From Pseudopedobacter alpinus (GTDB lineage Bacteria; Bacteroidota; Bacteroidia; Sphingobacteriales; Sphingobacteriaceae), in assembly GCF_042684645.1 (NCBI RefSeq), contig NZ_JBHULV010000008.1, positions 558,001 through 622,000 on the forward strand: a stretch of 64,000 bases of DNA, written 5' to 3'. The notes below the pieces were generated by a model. It saw only the letters and a program-made list of their open reading frames with translations, had not been told where the DNA came from and ran no database searches. Made by a program: the position numbers and the translations under genes. This document shows, one piece after another, positions 17,685 through 26,538 of the stretch. The first letter of the stretch is position 1. The number at the start of each line of letters is the position of its first letter.

Positions 17685-18098
17685 TTAATCTTCAAATTTT
17701 AATTTACCCAATAAGCTTTGCATTTTAGTAGCTAACTGATTATGGGTTTGCATGATACTATCTAACGCTTGTTTAATTTGAGTTTGATGATATGGTTTAA
17801 CAATATATTTAAATCCGTTTAATTCGAAGTTTTTCTTGGTTTCATGATCATCATCAATAATAAAAAAGATGGTAGGTTGTTTCTTTACTTTTTCTAATAG
17901 CTGAGATTTATTGGTGTTATTGAGCTGAAAATTTAAGAAAAGAATTTGTGGTTCTAAAGTGTTCAATAAATTTAAACCTTCTTTTACGTTCTCTGTGTTA
18001 CCAATAATTTCTAAATATTTAAAAGAGTTTAATATTTCTGATAGCTGTAATACATCTTTTGTGTTTTCTTCAATAATTAAGCAGCTGAATTTTTCCAT
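17685..18098 (-). CDS. Stand-alone receiver domain lacking the phospho-acceptor Asp
   Basis: 137 residues with the CheY-like fold order (CLIIEE, ILFLNF, IFFIID, KYIVKPY). The acidic pair is E10-E11 and the KP motif is present (about K102-P103), but the usual phospho-acceptor Asp at the end of strand 3 is Asn 56 (ILFLNFQL), and the Thr/Ser of strand 4 is replaced by Ile. It should therefore not be phosphorylated in the usual way and may act as a binding or scaffold domain. There is no output domain and no kinase nearby. Its stop abuts that of the RlmI gene on the other strand. Confidence 0.8.
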   Translation of the reverse strand: MEKFSCLIIEENTKDVLQLSEILNSFKYLEIIGNTENVKEGLNLLNTLEPQILFLNFQLNNTNKSQLLEKVKKQPTIFFIIDDDHETKKNFELNGFKYIVKPYHQTQIKQALDSIMQTHNQLATKMQSLLGKLKFED

Positions 18099-18193
18099 AT
18101 TTCTTTTAATAGTTGGGTTTAAACTTAATAAATAAAAATGTTTAGTTTTTTAACGGATTCAAAACCAAAAGCATAAATTTAGGTTTAAAGATT

Positions 18194-18670
18194 ATGAATA
18201 AAGAAAAAAGTAGTTATTATACTGGCGAGGCAAAGTTTTCTCCTGTTCCTTTGTCGGTAAGTTCTCCGGTTATTAAACCGATTGATAAAAATAAGGTAAC
18301 CGCAAATGCAGTGGAGGCAATGCACATGCAGGCACATCAACAAATTGATATGTTACGTAAGCAAGCAGAACTTATTATGCAGCAGGTTAAAGAAATTGAA
18401 GACCGTTTAAAAATATCTGAGCTAATTTATAAAGCCGAAATACGCTTTAAACCTGTAATGGGGCAAGTATATCATCTGTACGAAAAAAAGCAAGCAGGCG
18501 AATTTTTAGTTAGCATGATTGCACCCAATGAATGGGGTCGTTCTCAATCTTTTAGTCGGTATTTATCTATTGTTAGGTTGCTTTCTGATTCTACTTGGGA
18601 TGTTTTAGACAAAGCATCGTTTAATTTTGATGATTTTGAACAAGCCATTGCATTAAATCAGGGTGTTTAA
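18194..18670 (+). CDS. DUF2452 family protein
   Basis: A 158-residue soluble protein matching DUF2452 (YTGEAKFSPVPLSVSSP at the start, a helical QQIDMLRKQAELIMQQVKEIEDRL segment, then FKPVMGQVYHLYEKK and LSMIAPNEWG-like sequence). Function is unknown. Its last 50 bases overlap, tail to tail, the end of the epimerase-like gene on the minus strand; both frames look genuine to the end. Confidence 0.85.
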   Translation: MNKEKSSYYTGEAKFSPVPLSVSSPVIKPIDKNKVTANAVEAMHMQAHQQIDMLRKQAELIMQQVKEIEDRLKISELIYKAEIRFKPVMGQVYHLYEKKQAGEFLVSMIAPNEWGRSQSFSRYLSIVRLLSDSTWDVLDKASFNFDDFEQAIALNQGV

Positions 18671-19460
18671 ATTGATACCCTGTTGATACGATTTTATCAG
18701 CACTAATAATCTTAAAATCTTTTTTCTCTTTTATAAATTGTGCTCTTTTGTTGTAAAGCTGCCTGCTGGCTAAATCGTAAAAATCACTTTTGCTTGGGTG
18801 CGTTGGTGCAGCAGCATTAAATGTTTGGTTCCAAAGTGATTGATTAATAATTTGTTCAATTACGCCAATACAATCCTCTAAATGAATCAAATTAACAGGC
18901 ACTAGTCCATTAGGGATAGCTTCTTTTCCTGCGAAAAATCTTCCGGGATGTCTTTCTGGGCCAATTAATCCGGCCATTCTTATAACCGTTACATCTAATT
19001 CTTTTACAGCTGTAAATGTTTTTTCTGCAGCTAACATTCTTAAACCAGATGCTGTGTTTGCAAAGCTGTTGCTTTCTTCTGTATGCCAACCATTATTTTC
19101 ATCGTAAACAGATGTTGAAGAAATGAAAATTATTTTTTTAATGTTGGACTTTAAAACTTCAGTTTTTAAATGCTCCATTTTATCACCATAATTAGCTCCT
19201 TTTTCCTCACTTCTTCCGGGTGGTACGTTTATAATTAATAAATCTGCATTTAAAAAGTGAGCTAAACTATTTTCATCAATAGTATTTGGCAATTGTATTA
19301 AAAAAGGGGCAATGTTATTTTCTGCTAATAATTGGAGTTTATTAATATTTGTTGTAGAGCCATTAACTAAATAACCGTTTTTTTGAAAATGTTTTGCAAG
19401 TGGAAAGCCCAACCAACCACATCCTATTATTGCTATTCTTTTTATTTGATTTATATCCAT
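18621..19460 (-). CDS. NAD(P)-dependent epimerase/dehydratase-like protein
   Basis: A 279-residue Rossmann protein of the extended SDR / YeeZ type. The nucleotide-binding motif IAIIGCGWLGFPLAKHF is near residue 8, and ISSTSVYDENNGWHTEES near 115 places the catalytic Ser-Tyr region, although the usual YxxxK is not obvious. Substrate unknown; homologues are annotated as nucleoside-diphosphate-sugar epimerases. ATG 19460 is chosen because a TACTTTTG -7 element ends six bases upstream on this strand. Confidence 0.8.
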   Translation of the reverse strand: MDINQIKRIAIIGCGWLGFPLAKHFQKNGYLVNGSTTNINKLQLLAENNIAPFLIQLPNTIDENSLAHFLNADLLIINVPPGRSEEKGANYGDKMEHLKTEVLKSNIKKIIFISSTSVYDENNGWHTEESNSFANTASGLRMLAAEKTFTAVKELDVTVIRMAGLIGPERHPGRFFAGKEAIPNGLVPVNLIHLEDCIGVIEQIINQSLWNQTFNAAAPTHPSKSDFYDLASRQLYNKRAQFIKEKKDFKIISADKIVSTGYQFKHPDLMQWLVQNHQN

Positions 19461-19466
19461 CTTAAA

Positions 19467-19474
19467 CAAAAGTA
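19467..19474 (-). promoter_or_regulatory. -7 element TACTTTTG of the epimerase-like gene
   Basis: On the minus strand TACTTTTG matches TAnnTTTG exactly and ends six bases before the ATG at 19460, predicting a leaderless or nearly leaderless transcript. Confidence 0.6.
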
Positions 19475-19538
19475 AGAATAATATTTTTTTGGCATTTTCT
19501 TTGTGTAGTTGGCTTTATAAATCACAACAAATAAAATT

Positions 19539-20225
19539 ATGAAAATTAATAAATTAAAAGCTACAGCATTAGGCTTAATGGCAGTTATAGGAACGTCAGC
19601 TATCATGCCTGCATGTAAATCTTTAACTAATACACAAAAAGGTGCGGGAATTGGCGCAGCTGCTGGTGGAACTATTGGTGCATTAATTGGTAAAAAAGCT
19701 GGAAATACAGCTGTGGGCGCTATTATAGGAGGTGCGCTTGGTGGTACAGCAGGAGCATTTATTGGTAAAAAGATGGACAAACAAGCTCAAGAAATTCAAC
19801 AAAGTATTCCTGGGGCAGAAGTTATTCCGTATGAAGAAGGAATTATTGTCAAATTTGATTCTGGGATTTTATTCGGAGTTGATAAATCTGAATTGCAAGC
19901 AAATGCAAAACAAAATATAGACAATTTAGCAGCATCATTAAATAAATATCCTGATACTGACATAATGGTTATTGGACATACTGATGCTTCTGGAAGTGAT
20001 AGCTACAATATGAGTTTATCTGAAAGAAGAGCTGCCTCAGTTAAAAGTTATGCGGTATCTCAAGGTGTTGCAAATAGTAGATTGAAAGTTGTTGGAAAAG
20101 GAGAATCTGAGCCAATTGCAACAAATGATACTGCTGAAGGCATGGGCTTAAACCGTAGGGTAGAAATTGTAATTGTTGCTAATGCAAAAATGAAGCAAGA
20201 AGCAAAGACTGCTACTGGTAACTAG
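19539..20225 (+). CDS. OmpA-family lipoprotein with glycine-zipper segment
   Basis: 228 residues: lipoprotein-like signal ending in MPAC (Cys 26), a glycine-zipper segment (about 35-80, GAGIGAAAGGTIGALIG and GGALGGTAGAFIG) and an OmpA peptidoglycan-binding domain (about 105-215, FDSGILFGVDKSEL, IGHTDASGSDSYNMSLSERRA). The domain order is that of the YiaD family. It would sit in the outer membrane and hold peptidoglycan. Transcribed alone, with its own terminator. Confidence 0.9.
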   Translation: MKINKLKATALGLMAVIGTSAIMPACKSLTNTQKGAGIGAAAGGTIGALIGKKAGNTAVGAIIGGALGGTAGAFIGKKMDKQAQEIQQSIPGAEVIPYEEGIIVKFDSGILFGVDKSELQANAKQNIDNLAASLNKYPDTDIMVIGHTDASGSDSYNMSLSERRAASVKSYAVSQGVANSRLKVVGKGESEPIATNDTAEGMGLNRRVEIVIVANAKMKQEAKTATGN

Positions 20226-20248
20226 TAAACAAACAACTAATATATATT

Positions 20249-20285
20249 AAAAGGAAATCTATTTTATTAAAGATTTCCTTTTTTT
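20249..20285 (+). terminator. Terminator of the OmpA-like lipoprotein gene
   Basis: AAAGGAAATCT pairs with AGATTTCCTTT around an AT loop and is followed by a T-run. It lies 24 nt after the stop at 20225. Confidence 0.85.
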
Positions 20286-20421
20286 ATCTCCAAATTTCAA
20301 AACACTTAATAGGTTTGTCAAATATTTGTATTTATAAAAATATTTGAGCTTTTTGTTTGAAATTATGATAATTAAATCCCTTATTTGAAATGTAATTGTT
20401 AATCACTAAATATTTGTAATC

Positions 20422-20865
20422 ATGTTTGAAAAACTTAGCCAAATTGTTAAAGAAAGTAAACAAGCTTTTTTAACATCTGAAATTAAAGAAGGAACAATAG
20501 ATGCTGCAATTAATGAGGCAACTGGTGTTATTGTTGACGTGTTAAAAAGCAAGTTAGATAATGGTAAGGTTGGTGAATTGATGTCCTTTTTTAAGGGGAA
20601 AGATGCTGTTTATCAGGATTTAACAAACATGATGGTAAATAAATATGCTAATCGTTTAAATAAATATTTTAATTTGAATATTAACGATGCTAAAACTTTG
20701 AGCGAACAAGTTATCCCGGCTGCAATGAATAAGTTTGTTTTAGAAACGGTTGGGAACAAGAAAGAGAATACAGGAGTTTTTGCTTTTCTGAATTGGTTAA
20801 GTGGAAATACAATAAACTTCGAGAATCTGTTTTTAAGACTTAATCCTGTTAAGTTAGCTTCTTAG
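20422..20865 (+). CDS. Small helical protein of unknown function
   Basis: 147 residues, no signal peptide or membrane helix, predicted mostly helical and rich in Lys, Asn and Val (LSQIVKESKQAFLTS, INEATGVIVDVLKSKLDNGKVGELMSFF). The N-terminal half faintly recalls DUF937/YidB-type helical repeats, but I would not assign it. The gene has a terminator after it and a TTTG-type -7 end at 20413-20416 only five bases before the ATG. Confidence 0.72.
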   Translation: MFEKLSQIVKESKQAFLTSEIKEGTIDAAINEATGVIVDVLKSKLDNGKVGELMSFFKGKDAVYQDLTNMMVNKYANRLNKYFNLNINDAKTLSEQVIPAAMNKFVLETVGNKKENTGVFAFLNWLSGNTINFENLFLRLNPVKLAS

Positions 20866-20886
20866 GTCAAAGATTTTATTGCAAAT

Positions 20887-20919
20887 AAAAAAAGGGATAA
20901 TTTTTTATCCCTTTTTTTG
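20887..20919. terminator. Bidirectional terminator
   Basis: AAAAAAAGGGATA pairs with TATCCCTTTTTTT around a short AT loop, flanked by A- and T-runs. It serves the plus-strand gene ending at 20865 and the minus-strand peptidase gene ending at 20937. Confidence 0.87.
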
Positions 20920-20936
20920 TGCCTTTAATTTTTCGT

Positions 20937-22514
20937 TTAGTTTTTCATATCATTTTGCTTGTCAACCTTTGGTTTTTCGCTTCTATTAGCCAAATCCCAA
21001 GCGGTGTAAAATACCAGTTGAGCTCTCTTGGTTAACAGTGGGAAATTTATCTTTTTAATCTCATCGGTTTTTTTGTGGTAATCTTCATGCACTCCATTAA
21101 AGTAAAATATAATTGGAATATTATGCTTTGCGAAGTTGTAATGATCTGAACGGTAGTAGAACCTATTAGGGTCTGCCGGATCATCATATTTATAATCTAA
21201 TACCAAATTGGTATAAGTTTTATTAGCGTTTTCGTTAATTAGCTTTAAGGTTGAGCTTAATTTATCAGAACCAATTAAATAAACATAATTAGCTGAATCT
21301 TCTTTTCCTTTATATTCTTCGCCAACTCTTCCAATCATATCAATATTCAAATTGGTAATGGTATTTTCTAAAGGAAATACTGGGTTATCAGAATACCATT
21401 CTGAACCTAATAAACCTTTTTCTTCACCAACTACTGTTAAAAATAAAATACTTCTTTTAGAACCTTTTCCATCTTTTTTTGCTTTTGCAAAAGCTTCAGC
21501 GATTTCTAGGACGCCAGTAGTTCCAGATCCATCATCATCTGCACCATTAAAAACATCACCGTCTTCGCCAACACCAATATGGTCGTAATGAGCTGATATT
21601 ATAATTATTTCTTTTTTAAGAATTGGGTCGTTTCCTTCTAAAAACCCAAGCACATTTTTAGCTTCAATTACGGTATATTTTGATTCGTAATTAACATCTA
21701 AATTTGCGTTAAAAGAAATAGACGCAGGTTTCTGAGTTTCTTTTATACTTTCAGTAAGTTGACTAACGGTTTTACCTGTAGCTTCCATTAAACTATTTAT
21801 CGCACTTTCCGAAGCATAAATTGTTAAGGGTTTTTCCTTAGTTTCTTTTTTACCCAACTCAAGTGAAGCTCTATTAAAGTAGGCTGCATTAGCACTCATT
21901 CTTGCCATAGAAGGGTTTAAGAAAATAATTGCAGCAGGATTTTTAGCAGCTAAAGCAGTTGCTTTTTTAGATCTACTACTTGTCCAGTCAGACATTTTTT
22001 CTGTCCCGCTTATTAATGATTTACCATTAACAACAGGTTCGCCCATTAAAACTATAGCAACTTTTCCTTCTAAGTTTTGGTTTGATAAATCATCGTATTT
22101 ATCAGATGCAATGCCATAACCAACAAAAACAAAGTTTTTATAAGTTTTTTTTATGTCGATGAAATCATTTGGCAGTGTATAAAAATCTTTCAAAAATGTT
22201 AAAGGAGATCCATTTAAAATTACATTGCGGGTTATTGATGATTTTTCTTTTAAATCTAAATCTTGAAAATAACTGTTATTAACTGGGGCTTTTAATCCAA
22301 AAGATGCAAATTGAGATTTGATATACTCTGCTGCTTTTTGTGCTCCTGCTTTTCCAGTTTCCCTTCCTTCAAAATCATCAGCAGCTAATATGCTTAGTCT
22401 TTTAAAGGCATCTTCTTTAGTAATTGTAGTTGCGTATTTTTGAGCTACTTTATCTTGTGCTTGAAGAAATAATGCACCAGAACATAAGCAAGCTATTAAA
22501 ATGTGTTTTTTCAT
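20937..22514 (-). CDS. Secreted M28-family zinc aminopeptidase
   Basis: 525 residues with a signal peptide (1-19, ending FLQAQ). A PA-type insert lies at about 130-270. The M28 catalytic domain carries the two-zinc ligands: H and D in SAHYDHIG, D in NGADDDGSGTTG, the catalytic and ligand Glu pair in VVGEEKGLLGSEW, D in NIDMIGR and H in HEDYHKKTD. It probably removes N-terminal residues from peptides in the periplasm or outside. Transcribed alone. Confidence 0.92.
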   Translation of the reverse strand: MKKHILIACLCSGALFLQAQDKVAQKYATTITKEDAFKRLSILAADDFEGRETGKAGAQKAAEYIKSQFASFGLKAPVNNSYFQDLDLKEKSSITRNVILNGSPLTFLKDFYTLPNDFIDIKKTYKNFVFVGYGIASDKYDDLSNQNLEGKVAIVLMGEPVVNGKSLISGTEKMSDWTSSRSKKATALAAKNPAAIIFLNPSMARMSANAAYFNRASLELGKKETKEKPLTIYASESAINSLMEATGKTVSQLTESIKETQKPASISFNANLDVNYESKYTVIEAKNVLGFLEGNDPILKKEIIIISAHYDHIGVGEDGDVFNGADDDGSGTTGVLEIAEAFAKAKKDGKGSKRSILFLTVVGEEKGLLGSEWYSDNPVFPLENTITNLNIDMIGRVGEEYKGKEDSANYVYLIGSDKLSSTLKLINENANKTYTNLVLDYKYDDPADPNRFYYRSDHYNFAKHNIPIIFYFNGVHEDYHKKTDEIKKINFPLLTKRAQLVFYTAWDLANRSEKPKVDKQNDMKN

Positions 22515-22615
22515 ATATTAATAATTGATTAATTAACGTTTTTATAAAGCTAAACCAATTTAAGTTATTTGATGGTTTTGCTTTGTAAAGATTTGAATAG
22601 ATAAAGCTGAGGGTT

Positions 22616-23329
22616 TTACATTTTAATCAGTTTATCGTTAACTAATACTGGGATGCTTTTGGTAATATTTACGTTTAGGCAAAACTTTATATCTTCTTCA
22701 ATTCCTAGTTTTTTTAAGCGCTCACTGTGTGATGTTTTAGCTGTATAAGCTTCTAAATTATCTTTAGCTTGTTGGTATAAATCATCTGCCGCAATGCTGC
22801 TATCATCTAAAATATAATTTTCAGTTTTAAGCTGATTTACTACAGCACCTGCAAAAATGGTATCCTCTAAATTGAATTTGTTTTTCCAACCTGCACAAAG
22901 TAAAAGCACATCTTTATCTTGCGATTTTAGATAATCGCAAATAGCATCTAAGTTTAAAAAAGAACCAATTATTATTTGGTATGCAGTTCTTTTAGATTCG
23001 TTAATGGCATGAGTGCCATTAGTTGTGGTTAAAACAATTGTTTTGTTTTTTACCTTTTCGGTGGTATATGCAAAAGGAGAGTTTCCAAAATTGAAACCTT
23101 CTACCACTTTACCGTCACGTTCGGCAGCTAATAAGTAACCCTCTTTTTCGTAGTTTTTACATTCTTCTACTGTTGCAACAGGTATAATTGCATTTGCTCC
23201 GTTTTCTATTCCGTAACAAATAGAGCTGGTAGCTCTAAAAATGTCTATAACAACAACAATGGAGTTCTTTAAATCGTACAGTGAGATTAAAGCTGGTGTT
23301 AAGCAAACTTCAATATTTCTTTTTTGCAT
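22616..23329 (-). CDS. comB: 2-phosphosulfolactate phosphatase ComB
   Basis: A 237-residue protein matching the ComB family, which releases phosphate from 2-phosphosulfolactate in a Mg-dependent reaction. Visible motifs are VVVIDIFRATSSICYGIENGA (about 25-45), LLAAERDGKVVEGFNFGNSP, TIVLTTTNGTHAI and CAGWKNKFNLEDTIFAG. Outside methanogens the pathway context (sulfolactate formation) is less clear. It is five bases downstream of the KilA-N gene and likely cotranscribed. Confidence 0.88.
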   Translation of the reverse strand: MQKRNIEVCLTPALISLYDLKNSIVVVIDIFRATSSICYGIENGANAIIPVATVEECKNYEKEGYLLAAERDGKVVEGFNFGNSPFAYTTEKVKNKTIVLTTTNGTHAINESKRTAYQIIIGSFLNLDAICDYLKSQDKDVLLLCAGWKNKFNLEDTIFAGAVVNQLKTENYILDDSSIAADDLYQQAKDNLEAYTAKTSHSERLKKLGIEEDIKFCLNVNITKSIPVLVNDKLIKM

Positions 23330-23334
23330 AAATT

Positions 23335-24168
23335 TTATGATGATTTTAATTTTTTTAAAGCCACACTTTTCAAAAGTGATTTCATTTGGGTAATGGCTAT
23401 TTGGTTGAGTTGAATTAACCTATCACTTTGTGATAAGCCTTGATTTATGAGAATAGCGTTTATACTTTCAAGATTAGAAAGTACTACTAGTTGTTCTAAA
23501 GTTGCCTGATCTCTGATGTTTCCGTTTTCCTCAGAATTTTTATCACGCCATTGTTTGGCTGTTATTCCAAATAAAGCTACGTTTAAAATATCTGCCTCGC
23601 TTGCGTAAACTAATGGTATTTTATTTTTATAAATTTCTGTTGGAATAAGGTTTTCTTTAATAGCGTCTGTATGTATATGGTAATTTACTTTAGCTAATGT
23701 TCTTTGAAGATTCCAGTCTAATTTTAGCCTTTCGCTTTCATCGTCCTTTAATCTTTGAAACTCTTTGATTAAATAAAGTTTAAATTCAATAGAGATCCAA
23801 GAAGCAAATTCAAATGCAATATCTTTATGAGCAAATGTTCCTCCAAACTTACCTGCTTTTGATACTATCCCAATTGCTTCAGTTTTCTCAACCCATTGTT
23901 TAGGGGTAAGCGTAAAACTATTTAAGCCAGCTTGTTTTCTAAACCCATCGAATTCGATGGGTTTAAAATTCGGGTTATAAAGCTGTTCCCAAAAACCTAA
24001 AAGTTCTATCGTATTTCTGTTTCTTAACCAATTTTGAATAATCGTATCAGTTCTATCTAAATTTTTAAATCTAGCAATATCAGTTAGCGAAATAAAATCT
24101 GCTTGGTTGGTAAAATTTATAGTTACTTTAACCCCATTTACTTCAATGCATTTGTTTTTTATTGCCAT
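23335..24168 (-). CDS. KilA-N domain protein
   Basis: 277 residues beginning with a KilA-N domain (about 1-125: FISLTDIARFKNLDRTDTIIQNWLRNRNTIELLGFWE and GGTFAHKDIAFEFASWISIEFKLYLIKEFQRL). KilA-N is a DNA-binding module best known from phages and large DNA viruses. The C-terminal half is helical and of unknown role. It sits between gcvT and comB, 5 to 10 bases from each, in the same direction, without integrase or other phage genes. Probably a chromosomally fixed, phage-derived regulator or anti-repressor-like protein. Confidence 0.85.
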   Translation of the reverse strand: MAIKNKCIEVNGVKVTINFTNQADFISLTDIARFKNLDRTDTIIQNWLRNRNTIELLGFWEQLYNPNFKPIEFDGFRKQAGLNSFTLTPKQWVEKTEAIGIVSKAGKFGGTFAHKDIAFEFASWISIEFKLYLIKEFQRLKDDESERLKLDWNLQRTLAKVNYHIHTDAIKENLIPTEIYKNKIPLVYASEADILNVALFGITAKQWRDKNSEENGNIRDQATLEQLVVLSNLESINAILINQGLSQSDRLIQLNQIAITQMKSLLKSVALKKLKSS

Positions 24169-24178
24169 TTTTCAAATC

Positions 24179-25267
24179 TTATAAATCCACTTTATAAAAA
24201 GGGAATTTAACCACTTTGGCTTTTACTTTTTGGTCTCTAATTTTAATAAAAATTTCTTGGTCTTCTTTTGCTAAATCTGTTTGCACATAAGCCATTCCAA
24301 TTGCTTTTTGTAAAGATGGAGATTGTGTACCAGACGTTACTTTGCCAATCACATTTCCTTCTGCATCAACAACTTCATAATCATGACGAGGAATTCCTCT
24401 ATCAATCATTTCAAAACCAACTAATTTTTTGCTTACGCCTTGTTTTTTCTGTTTTAACAGGGCTTCAGAATTGTTAAAATCTTTGGTGAATTTTGTAATC
24501 CAGCCCAAGCCCGCTTCAATAGGGGAGGTGGTGTCGTCAATATCATTACCATATAAACAGAAACCCATCTCTAACCGTAAAGTATCTCTAGCGGCTAATC
24601 CAATGGGTTGTATGTCATAAGCTTCGCCAGCTTTAAAAACAGCGGCCCAAATTGCTTCGGCATTTTCGTTATCAAAATAAATTTCAAAACCTCCTGCACC
24701 AGTATAACCGGTTGCCGAAATTAAAACATTATCAATACCTGCAAATTTCCCTTTTTTGAAAGTATAGTATTCCATTTCTTCCAAATTAACCTCGGTTAAG
24801 CTTTGCAGAGCTTTGGCAGCGTTTGGGCCTTGTATTGCAAGTAATGAAGTACGGTCTGATATGTTTTTCATATCTACACCATAAGTGTTAAAGCTGCTGA
24901 TCCAATCCCAATCTTTATCAATATTAGATGCGTTAACCACCAACATATAAGTTTTATGGTCTATCCGGTAAACCAATAAATCGTCAACTATACCGCCATC
25001 TTTATTTGGAAGGCAAGAATATTGAATTTTACCATCAACCAACTTAGCAGCATCATTACTGCAAACTTGTTGTATTAAATCTAAAGCCTTTTCTCCTTTT
25101 AAAATAAACTCGCCCATGTGGCTTACATCAAAAACACCTACGGCATTTCTAACTGCAAGGTGTTCAATGTTAATTCCTTTATATTGAACGGGCATATTAA
25201 AACCTGCAAACGGAACCATTTTGGCACCTAAAGAAACATGCTTAGCTGTTAAGGCGGTATTTTTCAT
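24179..25267 (-). CDS. gcvT: Glycine cleavage system aminomethyltransferase (T protein)
   Basis: A 362-residue T protein. It transfers the methylene group of the H-protein-bound aminomethyl intermediate to tetrahydrofolate and releases ammonia. Family motifs are present: AVRNAVGVFDVSHMGEF (about 40-56, with the conserved Asp), LLAIQGPNAAKALQ, SATGYTGAGGFEIY and GLAARDTLRLEMGFCLYGNDID. No glycine riboswitch fits in the 50 bases upstream. The other cleavage-system genes are not in the window. Confidence 0.95.
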   Translation of the reverse strand: MKNTALTAKHVSLGAKMVPFAGFNMPVQYKGINIEHLAVRNAVGVFDVSHMGEFILKGEKALDLIQQVCSNDAAKLVDGKIQYSCLPNKDGGIVDDLLVYRIDHKTYMLVVNASNIDKDWDWISSFNTYGVDMKNISDRTSLLAIQGPNAAKALQSLTEVNLEEMEYYTFKKGKFAGIDNVLISATGYTGAGGFEIYFDNENAEAIWAAVFKAGEAYDIQPIGLAARDTLRLEMGFCLYGNDIDDTTSPIEAGLGWITKFTKDFNNSEALLKQKKQGVSKKLVGFEMIDRGIPRHDYEVVDAEGNVIGKVTSGTQSPSLQKAIGMAYVQTDLAKEDQEIFIKIRDQKVKAKVVKFPFYKVDL

Positions 25268-25317
25268 TTATTTAATAAGATTATGGATATGAAATTGAAT
25301 TGCGAAATTAATAAAAT

Positions 25318-26526
25318 TTAATTTTCTTCTTGAAGAAGTTCTTCATAAACAACCAAAAGTTTTTCGCCAAGTTTTTTTTGATTATGATTTTTATCGACTA
25401 ATTTTTTGGCACCCTCGCCAATACGGTTAATCAATGTTTTATCGGTAAAACAGCGTAATATTTGTTTGTAAAAATCGTCAACAGTATCAGCAATTAAAAT
25501 GTTTTTATCATGTTGATAGCTAATACCTTCAGCAGCAATTGAAGTGGCAATAATGCATTTACCCAAAGCCATGGCTTCAATAATTTTAACACGCATGCCA
25601 CTGCCAGAAAGCAAGGGAACTATGAGCACATGTTGGCGGGCTATAAATTCTTTCGCATTATCAACCTTGCCTTCCATAATAAAAGATTCGCCTTCTAAAA
25701 TCTCGTAACTTTTTGGGATGTTTTTACCAGCCAAATGGAAAGTAATACCGGAGCCTAATTGTTTAATAGATGGCCAAACTTTATCTAGAAACCAGTCTAA
25801 ACCTTCAATATTTGGTCGCCAATCCATAGAACCTATATAACCTAAACTTTTATTTGGAGATAGCTGATAATCATTCACATACTCATCAATATTAACAGCA
25901 ACAGGGAAAGTGTGAACTTTGTTTTTGTAACCAGCATCAATAAAAAAATGTTCATCAACAAAACTGATGGCTAAAATACAATCAAATTTGTCTAAAACAT
26001 CAAACTCAAAACGTTGCAGCCTTTTACTTAATAAATGAAGGTATAGTTTTCTTAGTAAAAAGGGTTCTTTAATGGTGAGTCTTTTCCAGATTTGATGCTC
26101 GATATTGTGCGCCCTGTAAATTATTTTGGCTTTCGAATTTACTTTTACAACATTTATATACGGCGTAACTTGTAAGCCTTCAAATTGAACGATATCAAAA
26201 TTTCCGTTTTTTAATAAATGCGCCAATTTATTTGCACAGCCTAAATGATAAAATCTACTGATGTTATAAGATTGTTGCGAAAAAAGATTCACAAAAGCAT
26301 CTTTAGCTTTTACCCTATTGTCTATTTTATAGTGCTGAAACTTAATTTTTGATAAAATAGGGTCGTTGATATCTTTAATATTAACATAGTGTTTTGTAGT
26401 ATTTAAACTAAACAAAGTAATGTTACAACCTAAATCTAACAGCGCTTTTAAAGAGTTGTGTACCACAATTGCATAGCCGCCATCGGCAGGAAATGGGACT
26501 CTATTTGTGATAACAAGGATGCGCAT
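25318..26526 (-). CDS. Glycosyltransferase, family 4-like
   Basis: A 402-residue GT-B glycosyltransferase: N-terminal domain with RILVITNRVPFPADGGYAIVVHNSL and a C-terminal GT4-type donor-binding domain (GSMDWRPNIEGLDWFLDKVWP, then SGSGMRVKIIEAMALGKCIIAT with the Glu used for nucleotide-sugar binding). It probably adds a sugar in surface-polysaccharide synthesis at the cytoplasmic membrane. It is 12 nt downstream of rnhB on the same strand; donor and acceptor are unknown. Confidence 0.88.
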   Translation of the reverse strand: MRILVITNRVPFPADGGYAIVVHNSLKALLDLGCNITLFSLNTTKHYVNIKDINDPILSKIKFQHYKIDNRVKAKDAFVNLFSQQSYNISRFYHLGCANKLAHLLKNGNFDIVQFEGLQVTPYINVVKVNSKAKIIYRAHNIEHQIWKRLTIKEPFLLRKLYLHLLSKRLQRFEFDVLDKFDCILAISFVDEHFFIDAGYKNKVHTFPVAVNIDEYVNDYQLSPNKSLGYIGSMDWRPNIEGLDWFLDKVWPSIKQLGSGITFHLAGKNIPKSYEILEGESFIMEGKVDNAKEFIARQHVLIVPLLSGSGMRVKIIEAMALGKCIIATSIAAEGISYQHDKNILIADTVDDFYKQILRCFTDKTLINRIGEGAKKLVDKNHNQKKLGEKLLVVYEELLQEEN

Positions 26527-26538
26527 AATTGCAAAATA

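Noticed and set aside
25268..25317. Glycine riboswitch upstream of gcvT
   Set aside because: Only 50 bases separate gcvT from the next gene and no tandem aptamer fold fits.
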